From NCBI GenBank assembly GCA_028688905.1, contig JAQTXH010000001.1:792156-856155 (forward strand): a stretch of DNA of 64,000 nt, given 5' to 3'. Both the position numbers and the translations under genes were made by a program. The stretch's first letter is position 1. Each line of letters opens with the position of its first letter. This DNA is from Acidiphilium sp. (GTDB taxonomy: Bacteria > Pseudomonadota > Alphaproteobacteria > Acetobacterales > Acetobacteraceae). Shown here one piece after another: positions 1 to 9,659 of this stretch. Below the pieces are notes generated by a model that saw only the letters and a list, made by a program, of their open reading frames with translations, did not search any database and was not told where the DNA came from.

Positions 1-18
1 TTCGTGACGAGGCCGAAC

Positions 19-1248
19 ATGCGTCCGATATTAGACAGGCTCCTCAAGCGTTTGATCGTGCTGGGCGAACTGGACGTCATCTGGCCAGACGGTACCAGCA
101 GCCATTATGCCGGCACACTTGGTCCTGCCGCGACAATGGCTATTCACGATGATGCGACTGTGCGCCGTCTGGCCTTGTCGCCGGGCATGGCGCTTGGCGA
201 ATCGTATATGGATGGCAAGCTCACGCCGGTCGATTGTTCGGTTTTCGATGTTCTCTCCGTAGTACTCGCCAGTGTCGAGGAAGCCGGAGACCGAATTTCC
301 CTGCTTCGCGTTCAGGCGGCATTTAATCGCCTTGCGCGGCCTTTGGTGCAGATGAACAATGCCCGCAAGGCACGGCGTAACGTGGCGCATCATTACGATC
401 TGAACGGCCGCCTCTACTCACTTTTTCTTGATCGTGACCGCCAGTATTCATGCGGTTATTTTCCGCGCGGTGACGAGACCATCGATGAAGCTCAAGCCGC
501 CAAAAAACGCCATATCGCCGCGAAACTGCTGCTCGACCGGCCCGGTCTCACGGTGCTCGACATCGGTTGCGGCTGGGGGGGCATGGCGCTGACGTTGGCC
601 CGCGATTATGGTGCCCGTGTCACCGGCATCACGCTTTCGGCGGAACAGCTTGCCGAAGCCCATGCGCGGGCGGAGGCTGAAGGTCTGGCTGACCGGGTTT
701 CGTTCGAATTGGTGGACTATCGCGCGGTGGACCGGCAGTTCGACCGGGTTGTTTCGGTCGGCATGTTCGAACACGTCGGGTTGCCGAATTATCAGACCTA
801 TTTCGACACGATCAAACGCTGCCTGAACCCCTGTGGCGTCGCCTTGGTCCATGCCATCGGCCGGTTCGACGGCCCCGCCGCTACCAGCCCCTGGCTCGCC
901 AAATATATTTTCCCAGGTGGCTATTCGCCCGCCCTGTCCGAGGTGTTCGGTCCGGTGGAACACTCGGGCCTGCGCACCACCGATGTGGAAATCTGGCGTC
1001 TGCACTACGCCAAAACCCTGGCGCATTGGCGCAAGCGCTTTGCCGCCAACCGCGACACGATTGCTGCCCTTTATGACGAACGCTTCTGCCGGATGTTTGA
1101 ATTCTATCTTGCCGGTTCCGAACTCGCCTTCACCGTGCAGGACCACATGGTTTTCCAACTCCAGTTGGCCCGCCGCCAGGATGCGGTGCCGCTGAGCCGC
1201 GACTATATGTTCGAGACCGAACGCTCCGGGGCGCGGCAGACGGCGTAG
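19..1248 (+). CDS. cfa: cyclopropane-fatty-acyl-phospholipid synthase
   Basis: It transfers a methylene group from S-adenosylmethionine to the double bond of unsaturated phospholipid acyl chains in the membrane, a usual acid or stationary-phase adaptation. The SAM-binding glycine loop (VLDIGCGWGG) lies near residues 180-190, followed by an EHVG motif and the C-terminal catalytic region typical of the family; about 409 residues is a normal length. ATG 19 is preferred because a GAGG-like ribosome site sits just upstream and the protein then begins MRPILDRLL. A GTG at 4 is in frame, and the frame is open to the window edge, so a longer form is not excluded. It is convergent with murA. Confidence 0.93.
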   Translation: MRPILDRLLKRLIVLGELDVIWPDGTSSHYAGTLGPAATMAIHDDATVRRLALSPGMALGESYMDGKLTPVDCSVFDVLSVVLASVEEAGDRISLLRVQAAFNRLARPLVQMNNARKARRNVAHHYDLNGRLYSLFLDRDRQYSCGYFPRGDETIDEAQAAKKRHIAAKLLLDRPGLTVLDIGCGWGGMALTLARDYGARVTGITLSAEQLAEAHARAEAEGLADRVSFELVDYRAVDRQFDRVVSVGMFEHVGLPNYQTYFDTIKRCLNPCGVALVHAIGRFDGPAATSPWLAKYIFPGGYSPALSEVFGPVEHSGLRTTDVEIWRLHYAKTLAHWRKRFAANRDTIAALYDERFCRMFEFYLAGSELAFTVQDHMVFQLQLARRQDAVPLSRDYMFETERSGARQTA

Positions 1249-1266
1249 GCGGGTTAGTCGCTCCGC

Positions 1267-2523
1267 TTATGCCGCCAATCGCTCGATATCCGCGCCGCAA
1301 GCCGCGAGTTTGCGCTCAACCGCCTCGTAGCCGCGGTCTAGGTGATAGACGCGGTTGACGATCGTTTCACCACGTGCGGCGAGTCCGGCCAGCACCAATG
1401 AAAATGAGGCGCGCAGATCGGTGGCCATCACCGGCGCGCCGGACAAGGTGGGTACCCCGCGCACGATAGCGGACGCGCCGTGAACGTTCACCCGCGCCCC
1501 CATACGGTTGAGTTCCGGCACGTGCATGAAACGGTTTTCAAAGATCGACTCGGTAATCATCGAAGCACCCTCGGCGACCGCCATCAGGGTCATGAACTGG
1601 GCCTGCATGTCGGTCGCAAATCCGGGGAACGGTTCGGTCATAGCGTCGGTACCGTGCAATCCGTTGCGGCGGCTGACCCGCAGACCGTCCGGCGTCTCGG
1701 TGATATCGACGCCTGCTTGCGCAAGGGTCGCGAGGACTGCGCCCAGATCAGCCGGGCGCGCGCCGCGTAGCAGTAAGGCACCGCCGGTAATCGCCGCGGC
1801 GCAGGCATAGGTGCCGGTTTCGATTCGGTCGGGAATAATCGTGTGACGGGCACCGTGCAGCGATTTAACGCCAAGGATCGCCAGCCGATCAGTGCCGATG
1901 CCGGTGATGTCGGCACCCATGGCGATCAAACAAGTGGCGAGATCGCTGATTTCAGGCTCGCGCGCGGCGTTGACCAACACGGTTTCACCCTCCGCCAAGC
2001 TCGCTGCCAGCATCAGATTTTCGGTGGCCCCGACAGAGACGAAGGGAAACGTGATATTGGCACCGTGCAGCCCGTGCGGCGCGGTCGCATCTATATAGCC
2101 GCCGTCCAGTCGGATTTCGGCTCCCATCGCCTCCAGCCCCTTGAGGTGCAGATCAACCGGGCGGGTACCGATCGCGCAGCCGCCGGGTAGTGAAACCCGG
2201 GCCTCATGCGCCCGCGTCAGCAGCGGGCCAAGAACCAGAATCGATGCGCGCATTTTGCGGACAATGTCGTAGGGTGCCTCAACATTGGTGATCGCGCCGC
2301 CGAGCGACAGGGTGCGGGGTGCCGGGCGATCGACCGCGATGCCGTGCTGCGCGAGCAACTGCCCCATCGTTTCGACATCGGCAAGATCGGGAACGTTTTC
2401 GAGGACCAGCCGCTCGTCGGTCAGCAGCCCCGCCGCCATCAAAATGAGCGCTGCATTTTTGGCACCTGAAATATCAATGGTGCCTTCTAGCGGCCGGCCG
2501 CCGATGATCCGTATCTTATCCAT
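1267..2523 (-). CDS. murA: UDP-N-acetylglucosamine 1-carboxyvinyltransferase
   Basis: This is the first committed enzyme of peptidoglycan precursor synthesis, transferring enolpyruvate from PEP to UDP-GlcNAc in the cytoplasm. The 418-residue length is standard. The N-terminal GAKNAA motif (Lys22, Asn23) and the loop GGCAIGTRP with the PEP-reactive Cys116 are intact; because this residue is Cys and not Asp, the enzyme should be fosfomycin-sensitive by family knowledge. It lies 6 bp downstream of dcd and probably shares its transcript. Confidence 0.97.
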   Translation of the reverse strand: MDKIRIIGGRPLEGTIDISGAKNAALILMAAGLLTDERLVLENVPDLADVETMGQLLAQHGIAVDRPAPRTLSLGGAITNVEAPYDIVRKMRASILVLGPLLTRAHEARVSLPGGCAIGTRPVDLHLKGLEAMGAEIRLDGGYIDATAPHGLHGANITFPFVSVGATENLMLAASLAEGETVLVNAAREPEISDLATCLIAMGADITGIGTDRLAILGVKSLHGARHTIIPDRIETGTYACAAAITGGALLLRGARPADLGAVLATLAQAGVDITETPDGLRVSRRNGLHGTDAMTEPFPGFATDMQAQFMTLMAVAEGASMITESIFENRFMHVPELNRMGARVNVHGASAIVRGVPTLSGAPVMATDLRASFSLVLAGLAARGETIVNRVYHLDRGYEAVERKLAACGADIERLAA

Positions 2524-2529
2524 CTATCC

Positions 2530-3084
2530 TCACAGTTTCGGAAGCGACACGCCACGTTGGCGCATATATTTTCCAGCCTTGTCCGCATAGCTCACCTCGC
2601 ACGGCCCGGCACCTTGCAGGAACAGGAACTGGCAGATGCCCTCGTTGGCGTAAATTTTGGCAGGCAGGGGGGTGGTGTTGGAAATCTCGATCGTCACCTG
2701 GCCTTCCCACTCGGGTTCCAGTGGCGTGACGTTCACAATGATGCCGCAGCGCGCATAAGTCGATTTGCCAAGGCAGATCACCAGAATATCGCGCGGAATT
2801 CGAAAATATTCCACGGTGTGGGCGAGCGCGAAGGAGTTGGGCGGAATGATGCAGACCGGGCCGGCGCGATCGACAAAGCTGCTCGGCGCGAAATCCTTGG
2901 GATCGACGATGGCCGAATCGACATTGGTGAAAATCTTGAAATCCTCGGCGACTCGCGCGTCATACCCATAAGACGAGAGGCCATAGGAAATGACCCCGTC
3001 ACGTTTCTGGGTTTCCACGAAGGGTTCGATCATGGCGGCGCCGAGTGCCTGCTCGCGAATCCACCGATCCGGCATCACCGGCAT
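2530..3084 (-). CDS. dcd: dCTP deaminase
   Basis: It deaminates dCTP to dUTP, feeding dTMP synthesis. The 184-residue protein has the trimeric dUTPase-fold signatures: SSYGYDARV in the N-terminal third, [11 protein letters not shown] in the middle and the [11 protein letters not shown] stretch that carries the catalytic glutamate. Its start overlaps the end of the small upstream gene by 10 bp and its stop is 6 bp before murA, so the three are likely one operon. The monofunctional deaminase is assumed; a bifunctional dCTP deaminase/dUTPase cannot be excluded by eye. Confidence 0.95.
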   Translation of the reverse strand: MPVMPDRWIREQALGAAMIEPFVETQKRDGVISYGLSSYGYDARVAEDFKIFTNVDSAIVDPKDFAPSSFVDRAGPVCIIPPNSFALAHTVEYFRIPRDILVICLGKSTYARCGIIVNVTPLEPEWEGQVTIEISNTTPLPAKIYANEGICQFLFLQGAGPCEVSYADKAGKYMRQRGVSLPKL

Positions 3085-3263
3085 GATGTGGGGGCCGGTG
3101 TCATGGGGGCCGTCACCGGGGTCTCATCAGGCTTGCGCTCGCGGCTCTGCGCCTTGCGTCGTGCCAGATTATCCCGAAGCGCTGTGGCTTCGCGCCGCCG
3201 CCGTGCTTCGGCTGCCGCTTCGATCTGCCGGGTTCGTTGGGATTGGGATAAAGTGCCGTCCAT
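3075..3263 (-). CDS. small basic protein of unknown function
   Basis: It encodes 62 residues, highly charged and rich in Arg, Lys, Glu and Ala, predicted to be largely one helix. The core reads [17 protein letters not shown], which resembles a class of short alphaproteobacterial proteins often seen near murA; that resemblance is from memory and function is unknown. It overlaps dcd by 10 bp in the same direction, which supports a real translated gene. The C-terminal Pro/Thr tail inside the overlap looks unconstrained. Confidence 0.6.
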   Translation of the reverse strand: MDGTLSQSQRTRQIEAAAEARRRREATALRDNLARRKAQSRERKPDETPVTAPMTPAPTSCR

Positions 3264-3362
3264 CGCGGGACAAAACGTCTTTGCCCCGGCCCCGTCAAGA
3301 CCTGCCCGCCAGGTGATCCAGTTGCCTCGCCTGCCGGCAGTCCCTATAAGCCGGCGCGAGAC

Positions 3363-3452
<90 letters not shown>

Positions 3453-3499
3453 TAAACCCCTGAAAACATTTGTTTATATTATAAAATGCCTGATCCGGT

Positions 3500-3518
3500 G
3501 GTCGCTGCCGTAGCGACC
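3500..3518 (+). terminator. hairpin downstream of tRNA-Ser
   Basis: GGTCGCT (3500-3506) and AGCGACC (3512-3518) form a perfect 7-bp stem with a 5-nt loop, about 50 bp after the tRNA. A second weaker stem, GGAGC/GCTCC, follows at 3531-3552. No clear T-run follows, so this may be a weak or factor-dependent terminator between the tRNA and the convergent DUF3429 gene. The remainder of 3453-3617 is AT-richer and holds no convincing gene. Confidence 0.4.
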
Positions 3519-3617
3519 GACCCTCCATGTGGAGCGACTTTGAAGCTGCTCCAGATGGCAGAAAATCCATCAACTGAGCAAACAACGTCTTACCAATCTT
3601 TATTATAGCCGATTCTT

Positions 3618-4100
3618 CTACGCGTGCCGCATGCCGATCACTTCGATGAAGAAGGTGATGAACAGCACTGCGAGGACGACGATGGAAAGGGTCCAGCGGA
3701 GAGCGAGGTAGTTGGCGGCGACGAGGTTGCGGCCGCGACCGATGGTTTCGCCGACGATGGTGGCGAAGAAGCCAGCGATCAGGATGATGAGGGCGGCGCG
3801 GGGGGCGGCGGCTAGGGTCATGATCAGGAGGGCGGCGAAGGCGATCAGGGCAGGGAGGATGCCGAAGGTGAGGCGTTGGTGGTTCAGCCGGGGATCGTCG
3901 ACCACGCCGCCAGGTTCGAGGGCAAAGCCCCAGTGGACGGCACCGAGGAAGGCGAGGGTGCAGGCACCGTAGTCAACCATGGCCACTGTGGCTTCGGGGG
4001 CGTTGATCGGTTGGGTGATGACGATGGCGAGGGTTGCCAGGAAAGGAATGGCCCCGGCGGCGGTGAGGAGGGTTGCGGTGGTGAAGGGAGATCGGGTCAT
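3618..4100 (-). CDS. DUF3429 family membrane protein
   Basis: A 160-residue integral membrane protein with about five hydrophobic segments spread over its whole length. The N-terminal half with MVDYGACTLAFLGAVHWGFALE is characteristic of DUF3429 (TMEM69-like) proteins, whose function is unknown. It starts 7 bp after the nadC stop in the same direction, so it probably rides on the NAD biosynthesis transcript. No link between the family and NAD synthesis is established. Confidence 0.75.
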   Translation of the reverse strand: MTRSPFTTATLLTAAGAIPFLATLAIVITQPINAPEATVAMVDYGACTLAFLGAVHWGFALEPGGVVDDPRLNHQRLTFGILPALIAFAALLIMTLAAAPRAALIILIAGFFATIVGETIGRGRNLVAANYLALRWTLSIVVLAVLFITFFIEVIGMRHA

Positions 4101-4107
4101 GATGGGA

Positions 4108-4956
4108 TTATGTCATGAAATCGAGTCCGATATCCAGCACGCTTGTACTGTGGGTGAGCCATCCGGCGGAGATGAGGTTGACGCCGGTTTCCGCGATGCC
4201 AGCGGCGGTATGGGGGGTGATGCGGCCGGAGGCTTCGGCGATGGCGGTACCGTTGATGAGGGTGACGGCCTGGCGAAGCGTTGGGATGTCGAAATTGTCG
4301 AGCAGGATGGCGTCGGCACCGGCGGCGAGGGCTTGGGTTAACTGGTCGAGCGTGTCGACTTCACATTCGATTTTGACAAGATGGCCAGCGGATGCACGGG
4401 CGCGGGTGATCGCGGTGGTGATGCCGCCGGCGATGGCAATGTGGTTGTCTTTGATGAGGATGGCATCATCGAGACCGAAGCGGTGATTGGCGCCGCCGCC
4501 GCAGCGCACCGCGTATTTCTGCAGGGCGCGGAGGTTGGGGGCAGTTTTGCGAGTGCAGGTGATGCGCGCGTTGGTATGAGCAATGGTGCGGGCGATGCTG
4601 TGGGTGGCGGTGGCGATGCCGGAGAGATGACCGAGAAAGTTGAGTGCCACGCGTTCGGCGCTGAGGATGGCACGGGCGTTGCCTGCGATGGTGGCAATGG
4701 TGTCGCCGGGGGCGATGCGGGAGCCATCGGGGAAAAGGATTTTGAGGGTCAGGGTGGGGTCGAGGAGCGAAAAGGCGATAGCGGCGCAGTCGAGGCCGGC
4801 GATGGTGCCGGGGTCGCGGGCGATGAAGGCGACGCGGGTTTGGGTGGTTTGGGGGATGACCGAATCGGAGGTGATGTCACCGGCGCGGCCGAGGTCTTCG
4901 AGGAGGGCGGCGCGGATGGTGGGTTCGATCAGGATGCGGGGAAGTGGGGTGATCAT
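4108..4956 (-). CDS. nadC: nicotinate-nucleotide diphosphorylase (carboxylating)
   Basis: It converts quinolinate and PRPP to nicotinate mononucleotide with loss of CO2, the last step of the de novo branch before the common NAD pathway. The 282-residue protein carries the family motif [16 protein letters not shown], then [20 protein letters not shown] in the middle and a phosphate-binding C-terminal barrel. Its ATG overlaps the nadB stop by 4 bp, implying coupled translation. Confidence 0.96.
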   Translation of the reverse strand: MITPLPRILIEPTIRAALLEDLGRAGDITSDSVIPQTTQTRVAFIARDPGTIAGLDCAAIAFSLLDPTLTLKILFPDGSRIAPGDTIATIAGNARAILSAERVALNFLGHLSGIATATHSIARTIAHTNARITCTRKTAPNLRALQKYAVRCGGGANHRFGLDDAILIKDNHIAIAGGITTAITRARASAGHLVKIECEVDTLDQLTQALAAGADAILLDNFDIPTLRQAVTLINGTAIAEASGRITPHTAAGIAETGVNLISAGWLTHSTSVLDIGLDFMT

Positions 4957-6416
4957 GCTGCGATCCGGCCGGCACGCTGGGCGGGGGTGCGGATGGCGGC
5001 GCGGGCTTGCGCTATGGTGAGGGTGGAATGTCGGGCTGTTGGGGCCTGATTCGGGTGGTCGGTGCGGGCATGGGCACCGCGGCTTTCGGTGCGATTGCGC
5101 GCGGCGAGGGCGATCATCAGGGCGATGAGGGCGGCGTCGTCGGTTTCGAAATGAGGGGCGAGGGCGGCGATGATGGTGGTGAGGCCGGGTTCATCGCGCA
5201 GGACGCCGAGGTGGCGGCTGACCAGGTCGCGAATGGGGGCGAGGTTGGGGCGGCGGCTGGTTGGTTTGGGTGGGGTGGTGGTGTGGGTGGTTCGGGGGAT
5301 GGTGGCCATGGCGGTGCCGGACGCTTCGCCGGTCACAAAAGCTTCGAGGAGTGAATTGCTGGCGAGGCGGTTGGCCCCGTGCAGGCCGGTGCAGGCGGCT
5401 TCGCCGGCCGCGAACAGGTTGGTGATGGTGGTTTCGCCGCGTTCGTTCACCGCGATGCCCCCCATGTGGTAGTGGGCGACCGGGCGGATGGGAATGGGTT
5501 TCGTAGCGGGGTCGATGCCGGAGGCCTGGCAGGCTGTGTTGATGGTGGGGAATCTTGTGTCGAAGTTCGGGATTTTTGTGGCGTCGAGATAGACGCGGTG
5601 GCCTTCGGTGAGGTGGTGGAAGACCGCACGGGAGACGGCGTCGCGCGGGGCGAGTTCGGGGGTGAAGCGGGTATTGGTTTCATCGATCAACATCGCACCC
5701 TCACCACGGACGGCCTCGGAGATCAGGGGCATCGGGGTCAGGCCGGTGTCGAGCCCGGTCGGGTGGAACTGGACGAATTCGAGGTCGCGCAGGGCGGCAC
5801 CGGCGCGGGCGGCGAGGGCGAGGCCGGTGCCGGTGGTGCCGGGCGGATTGCTGGTGTGGTGGTAGAGCGCGCCGATGCCGCCGGTGGCGATCAGGACGGC
5901 GTCGGACGGGAGATAGGATGTGGTGTGGTTTCTGGTGATCCAGAGGCCGGCGATTTTGCCTTGCTGGGCGTGAAGGGCGACGGCGGTTGTGCGCTCCAGG
6001 ATGGTGACGTGGGGGGCGGTGCTGACAGCACGGGCGAGGGCTTGCGTGATGGCGAGGCCGGAGCGGTCGCGGACATGGGCGACGCGGCGGCGGGAATGGG
6101 CGGCTTCGAGGCCGAGGTCCGGGTCGAATCTCACGCCGAGGGCGCGGAGACGGGCGATGACGCGCGGGCCGGCATCGATGATACGAGCGACGGCTTCGGG
6201 GTCGCAGAGGCCGTCACCGGCCGCGAGTGTGTCGGCCTGATGCAGTTGCGTGCTGTCGTCGGGGCCGATGGCGGCGGCGAGGCCGCCTTGGGACCACAAG
6301 CTGGCGGCACCTTCGTCGAGGGTTCCCTGGGTGATCAGGATGACGGGTTCGGGGGCCATGGCGAGGGCAGCGGTGAGGCCGGCGAGGCCGGCACCAATAA
6401 TATGTTTTTGTATCAT
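4953..6416 (-). CDS. nadB: L-aspartate oxidase
   Basis: A cytoplasmic flavoprotein that oxidises L-aspartate to iminoaspartate for quinolinate synthesis. The start at 6416 gives 487 residues beginning [17 protein letters not shown], placing the FAD-binding GxGxxG at the extreme N-terminus as in the family. The [21 protein letters not shown] stretch, just over two thirds along, and the C-terminal [10 protein letters not shown] motif are also present. The reading frame is open for another 101 codons upstream, but that part is arginine- and proline-rich shadow of nadA. The start overlaps the nadA stop by 4 bp. Confidence 0.95.
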   Translation of the reverse strand: MIQKHIIGAGLAGLTAALAMAPEPVILITQGTLDEGAASLWSQGGLAAAIGPDDSTQLHQADTLAAGDGLCDPEAVARIIDAGPRVIARLRALGVRFDPDLGLEAAHSRRRVAHVRDRSGLAITQALARAVSTAPHVTILERTTAVALHAQQGKIAGLWITRNHTTSYLPSDAVLIATGGIGALYHHTSNPPGTTGTGLALAARAGAALRDLEFVQFHPTGLDTGLTPMPLISEAVRGEGAMLIDETNTRFTPELAPRDAVSRAVFHHLTEGHRVYLDATKIPNFDTRFPTINTACQASGIDPATKPIPIRPVAHYHMGGIAVNERGETTITNLFAAGEAACTGLHGANRLASNSLLEAFVTGEASGTAMATIPRTTHTTTPPKPTSRRPNLAPIRDLVSRHLGVLRDEPGLTTIIAALAPHFETDDAALIALMIALAARNRTESRGAHARTDHPNQAPTARHSTLTIAQARAAIRTPAQRAGRIAA

Positions 6417-7405
6417 GGGATTGCAAGCATCCGTTCGACTGATATGCGAGCTTGGGCGGCGATTGTGGGGTCGATGTTGATGGTTTCGGTCATGGTTTCG
6501 AGCGCGTGGCGGATGTTGCGGAGCGAAATGCGCTTCATGTGGGGGCAGAGGTTGCAGGGTTTGACGAATTCGGTGGTGGGGTTGGATGCGGCGATGTTGT
6601 CGGCCATCGAGCATTCGGTGATCAGGGCGACGCGGGCGGGGTGGTGCTGGGCGACGTAGGCGGCGAGGGCGGCGGTCGATCCGGCGAAATCGGACGCGGC
6701 GATGACGTCCTCCGGGCATTCGGGGTGGGCGAGGACGGTGACATCGGGGTATTGGGCGCGGACCCCTGCGATGTCGGCGGCGGAAAAACGTTCGTGGACC
6801 TCGCAGGCACCGTCCCAGGCGATGATTTTGATGGTGGTTTCGTGGGACGTGTTGGCGGCGAGGAAACGGTCGGGCAGCATGATGACGGTGTCGGTGCCGG
6901 TTTGTTTTGCCGCGAATTCAACGACCTTTCGGGCGTTGGCGGAGGTGCAGCAGTAATCGACTTCCGCTTTGACGGCGGCGGAGGTGTTGACGTAGGCGAT
7001 GATCGGGATGCCTGGATGTTGGACGCGCAGGGTTCGGACGTCGCCCGGGTTGATACTTTCGGCGAGGGAGCAGCCGGCGCGGCTGTCCGGGATGAGCACG
7101 GTTTTGGTCGGGTTCAGGATTTTGGCGGTTTCGGCCATGAAATAGACGCCGGCGAGGACGATGACCGAGGCTTGGGTGTTCATTGCCTCGCGCGCCAGGG
7201 CCAGGCTGTCACCCACGATGTCGGCGACGCCGTGGTAGATTTCCGGCGTCTGGTAGTTATGCGCGAGGATGATGGCGTCGCGTTCGCGTTTGAGCGCGCG
7301 GATCGCGGTAATGTCTTCGTGCATCAGGGCCCACTCGCCGGGCGGGATGCGGTGCGATAATTTGGCGAAGACCGGGTCGGCAAGGGCGGACGCGAAGCCA
7401 GACAT
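6413..7405 (-). CDS. nadA: quinolinate synthase
   Basis: It condenses iminoaspartate with dihydroxyacetone phosphate to quinolinate using a [4Fe-4S] cluster. The 330-residue sequence keeps the three expected cysteine regions, EVDYCCTSAN, HPECPEDV and PCNLCPHMK. An AAGGA ribosome site lies 7 nt before the ATG and abuts the first operator palindrome, so a bound repressor would sit immediately at the translation start region. It is the first biosynthetic gene of nadABC. Confidence 0.96.
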   Translation of the reverse strand: MSGFASALADPVFAKLSHRIPPGEWALMHEDITAIRALKRERDAIILAHNYQTPEIYHGVADIVGDSLALAREAMNTQASVIVLAGVYFMAETAKILNPTKTVLIPDSRAGCSLAESINPGDVRTLRVQHPGIPIIAYVNTSAAVKAEVDYCCTSANARKVVEFAAKQTGTDTVIMLPDRFLAANTSHETTIKIIAWDGACEVHERFSAADIAGVRAQYPDVTVLAHPECPEDVIAASDFAGSTAALAAYVAQHHPARVALITECSMADNIAASNPTTEFVKPCNLCPHMKRISLRNIRHALETMTETINIDPTIAAQARISVERMLAIP

Positions 7406-7416
7406 GGCGGGATCCT

Positions 7417-7435
7417 TATACTCAAAGTGAGTATA
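7417..7435. promoter_or_regulatory. putative NadQ operator 1
   Basis: TATACTCAAAGTGAGTATA is a perfect palindrome with 8-bp arms and a 3-bp centre, 12 bp upstream of the nadA start codon. It carries a TATACT hexamer that could serve as a -10 element for nadABC. A closely related site lies 63 bp away, centre to centre. Assignment to NadQ is inferred from position between nadQ and nadABC. Confidence 0.75.
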
Positions 7436-7479
7436 TAAAAGGCCTGAATAACGCGATTTTGGCCGCGTCAGAACATTTT

Positions 7480-7498
7480 TATACTAGAACTGAGTATA
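7480..7498. promoter_or_regulatory. putative NadQ operator 2
   Basis: TATACTAGAACTGAGTATA matches operator 1 at the outer six bases of the left arm and the full right arm. It sits 6 bp past the nadQ stop codon. Its centre is 63 bp from that of operator 1, close to six helical turns, so both would lie on the same face of the DNA. Confidence 0.7.
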
Positions 7499-7504
7499 AT
7501 GCCG

Positions 7505-8401
7505 TCAAGGGCGCGCGAGCGGCAGGCGAGTTCCGGCTTCGGCACGCTCGGCCAGGACCTCGGCTCGGAAGCGGTAGAGTTTGGCGGGGCGACCGGAGCC
7601 TGAGCTGAAGTTTCCGCTGTCTTCCAGCAAGGTCTGGCTTTCGATCAGGCGACGAAAATTGGCTTTGTGAAGGGTTTGACCTGTCAAAGCCTCGATGCAG
7701 CGTTGCAGATCGAGCAGGGTGAATTGTTCCGCCATGAGTTCAAACACCACCGGGCGGTAGCCAATTCTGGCGCGCAGCCGGCTGATCGCGGTGGCGAGAA
7801 TGCGGCGATGATCGGCGGCAAGGGTGGCACCGGGGACGAACTCGCCGTGGGCCGGGCGACCATCGCGCGTAGCTTCACGGACCAAGCCGGCTTCGTAAAG
7901 CAGTTCATAGCGTGCCAGTGCGCGGTCTTCCTGCCAGTCTTCGCCGTCGAGGCCGAACAGGCGCGCGGCACGGGTCAGGCGCTCGGGGTTGCCGGCGGAC
8001 CAGTGGCTCAGGCCGGGTTTGACGATGGTCTCGATTATGGTGTGGGCAACGCGGCGGTCTTCCCACGGAAAAAACCGATACCAGTCCTGCCATGAAACCC
8101 GGCCGCCGAGCGGGGTTCGGGTTTCATTGGCGAGGGCGAGGTAACAGATTGAAATACTGCGTCCGGCACGGCTGCGATCAGGGTCAGCGAAGGTGTATAG
8201 TTGTTCGATATGGCCGAGTCGGTGCCCGGTGTGGCGTTCGACCCAGTGCCGCAGCCCGGCTTGCAACGAACGATGACCGGATTCGAGCGGGCCGGCGGGC
8301 AAAGCGCTGCCATCGAGCAGGGTGAGCACGCGCGGCTGCGCATCGGTCACCGCGACCACGACCGCGATCAACTCGGCGTGGATGGGTTCTCCGGGTGTCA
8401 C
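7505..8401 (-). CDS. nadQ: NadQ-type transcriptional regulator of NAD synthesis
   Basis: A 298-residue protein with a Nudix-like N-terminal half and a C-terminal winged-helix-like half ending in SSGSGRPAKLYRF. The region where a Nudix box should stand (roughly residues 40-65, around LESGHRSLQAGLRHWVERHTGH) lacks the catalytic REXXEE residues, which fits a ligand sensor and not a hydrolase. In alphaproteobacteria this architecture is known as NadQ (COG4111), a regulator of NAD genes. The position directly upstream of nadABC and next to two palindromes supports this. Its start overlaps the SDR stop by 4 bp. Confidence 0.82.
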   Translation of the reverse strand: MTPGEPIHAELIAVVVAVTDAQPRVLTLLDGSALPAGPLESGHRSLQAGLRHWVERHTGHRLGHIEQLYTFADPDRSRAGRSISICYLALANETRTPLGGRVSWQDWYRFFPWEDRRVAHTIIETIVKPGLSHWSAGNPERLTRAARLFGLDGEDWQEDRALARYELLYEAGLVREATRDGRPAHGEFVPGATLAADHRRILATAISRLRARIGYRPVVFELMAEQFTLLDLQRCIEALTGQTLHKANFRRLIESQTLLEDSGNFSSGSGRPAKLYRFRAEVLAERAEAGTRLPLARP

Positions 8402-9171
8402 GGCTTCACGACATGATAGGCAATCCTGGCGGCAAGATTGCGGGGGGCGAGGCGGGTACTGAAGGCCAACGCCGCGTTGGCGACGCCGCTGACTACAGTG
8501 CCGCGACCTTTTGCCATACCCTCGATTCCAATTCGGGCGACCTCTGCGCTGGTCATGGCGCTGCGTTCGATGAAGGCGGATTTTTTTTGTGACGCGATTT
8601 CAAAAAATTCGGTGGTGGTGGTGCCGGGGCAGAGCACAGTGGTTTTGACGCCTTGAGCGCTCAGTTCGGCGTTCAGCGCAGTTCCCAATGACAACACGTA
8701 GGCCTTGGTGGCCGCATAGACTGCATAAAGTGGTATCGACTGAAACGCGGCAGTGGAGGCAACCAGCATGATCCGCCCCCAACCGCGCCGCGCCATGGCG
8801 GGGGCGAACAAGTGGGTCAGGTGAGTCAGGGCGGTGATGTTGACGGCGATCATCCGATCAATTTTGACCCATTCGGTTTCGGCGAAGGGTCCGAAGGCCC
8901 CGAGGCCGGCATTGTTGATCAGGATGTCGATATCCGAAAAGCGCGCGGCGAGATCGACGCGGGCGACCGGGTCGGCCAGATCGGCGGGTGCGGTTTCGGC
9001 GGTAACGCCGAACAAGCGGCATTCGGTGGCCAGAGCGTCAAGCCGATCGGCCCGGCGGGCGACCAGGATCAGATTGGTACCGCGCTGGGCCAGTTGGCGG
9101 GCGATATCGGCACCGATGCCGCTGGAGGCCCCTGTGACCAGGGCGCGGCGGCCGCGAAATAGTTCGGTCAT
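8398..9171 (-). CDS. short-chain dehydrogenase/reductase
   Basis: A 257-residue NAD(P)-dependent oxidoreductase of the SDR superfamily. The cofactor motif TGASSGIG is near residue 14, the NNAG motif is near 86, and the catalytic Ser and YxxxK (YAVYAATK) are in the middle. The substrate is not predictable. It is the first gene of the leftward run and is coupled to nadQ by a 4-bp overlap. Confidence 0.87.
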   Translation of the reverse strand: MTELFRGRRALVTGASSGIGADIARQLAQRGTNLILVARRADRLDALATECRLFGVTAETAPADLADPVARVDLAARFSDIDILINNAGLGAFGPFAETEWVKIDRMIAVNITALTHLTHLFAPAMARRGWGRIMLVASTAAFQSIPLYAVYAATKAYVLSLGTALNAELSAQGVKTTVLCPGTTTTEFFEIASQKKSAFIERSAMTSAEVARIGIEGMAKGRGTVVSGVANAALAFSTRLAPRNLAARIAYHVVKP

Positions 9172-9257
9172 TGATCGATCTCCGTGAAGCCGCCATGATG
9201 ACAGGGTGCCGCGAATGGTGCAATTTTACGTCGCAGGGTTACCGAAAAGGAAATGCT

Positions 9258-9650
9258 ATGAAAATATTCATCCGCGCGGGCTTCATGATAGTGGCGGCCG
9301 CGATGGCTCCCGCTCCGGCGGCTTGGGCGGCCGATCAAAATATCGCAGTGGCGACCAGTGATATGACCCAGATGCTGGGGGCGATCGGACATCCCGACTA
9401 TGCCACGTTTGTTGAGGCCGCGACGCCGGAGTTCAAGGCGAGCGTGGATGCGACCAAATTCGGCGAGCAGACGAAAATGATCGATTCCAAAATCCCGCTC
9501 GACCAACCCTATACCGTGAAGTTCATCACGACACAAAAAGTGGGAGCGTTTCTCAATTATATTTTCGAAGTCACCTTGCATAATGGCGATCAGGTGTTGA
9601 CCAGCCTGAATTTGCAAGACGGTAAGGTTGCCGGATTTCACCTGCTGTGA
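9258..9650 (+). CDS. secreted protein of unknown function
   Basis: It encodes 130 residues beginning with a clear signal peptide (MKIFIRAGFMIVAAAMAPAP, probable cleavage after AWA). The mature part, about 107 residues, ends in alternating hydrophobic strands (KVGAFLNYIFEVTLHNGD, then SLNLQDGKVAGFHL), which resembles small secreted NTF2-like or DUF3887-like domains; this is a structural guess. ATG 9258 is chosen because AAAAGGAAA lies just upstream; the frame is open to 9171 but the upstream codons do not look coding. It is divergent from the SDR gene. Confidence 0.7.
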   Translation: MKIFIRAGFMIVAAAMAPAPAAWAADQNIAVATSDMTQMLGAIGHPDYATFVEAATPEFKASVDATKFGEQTKMIDSKIPLDQPYTVKFITTQKVGAFLNYIFEVTLHNGDQVLTSLNLQDGKVAGFHLL

Positions 9651-9659
9651 CAGCGGTTG

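Noticed and set aside
5379-6659. Long plus-strand open frame of about 426 codons
   Set aside because: It lies antisense to nadB, which has full family motifs; the product is Gly/Asp-rich without any domain, as expected for a high-GC shadow.
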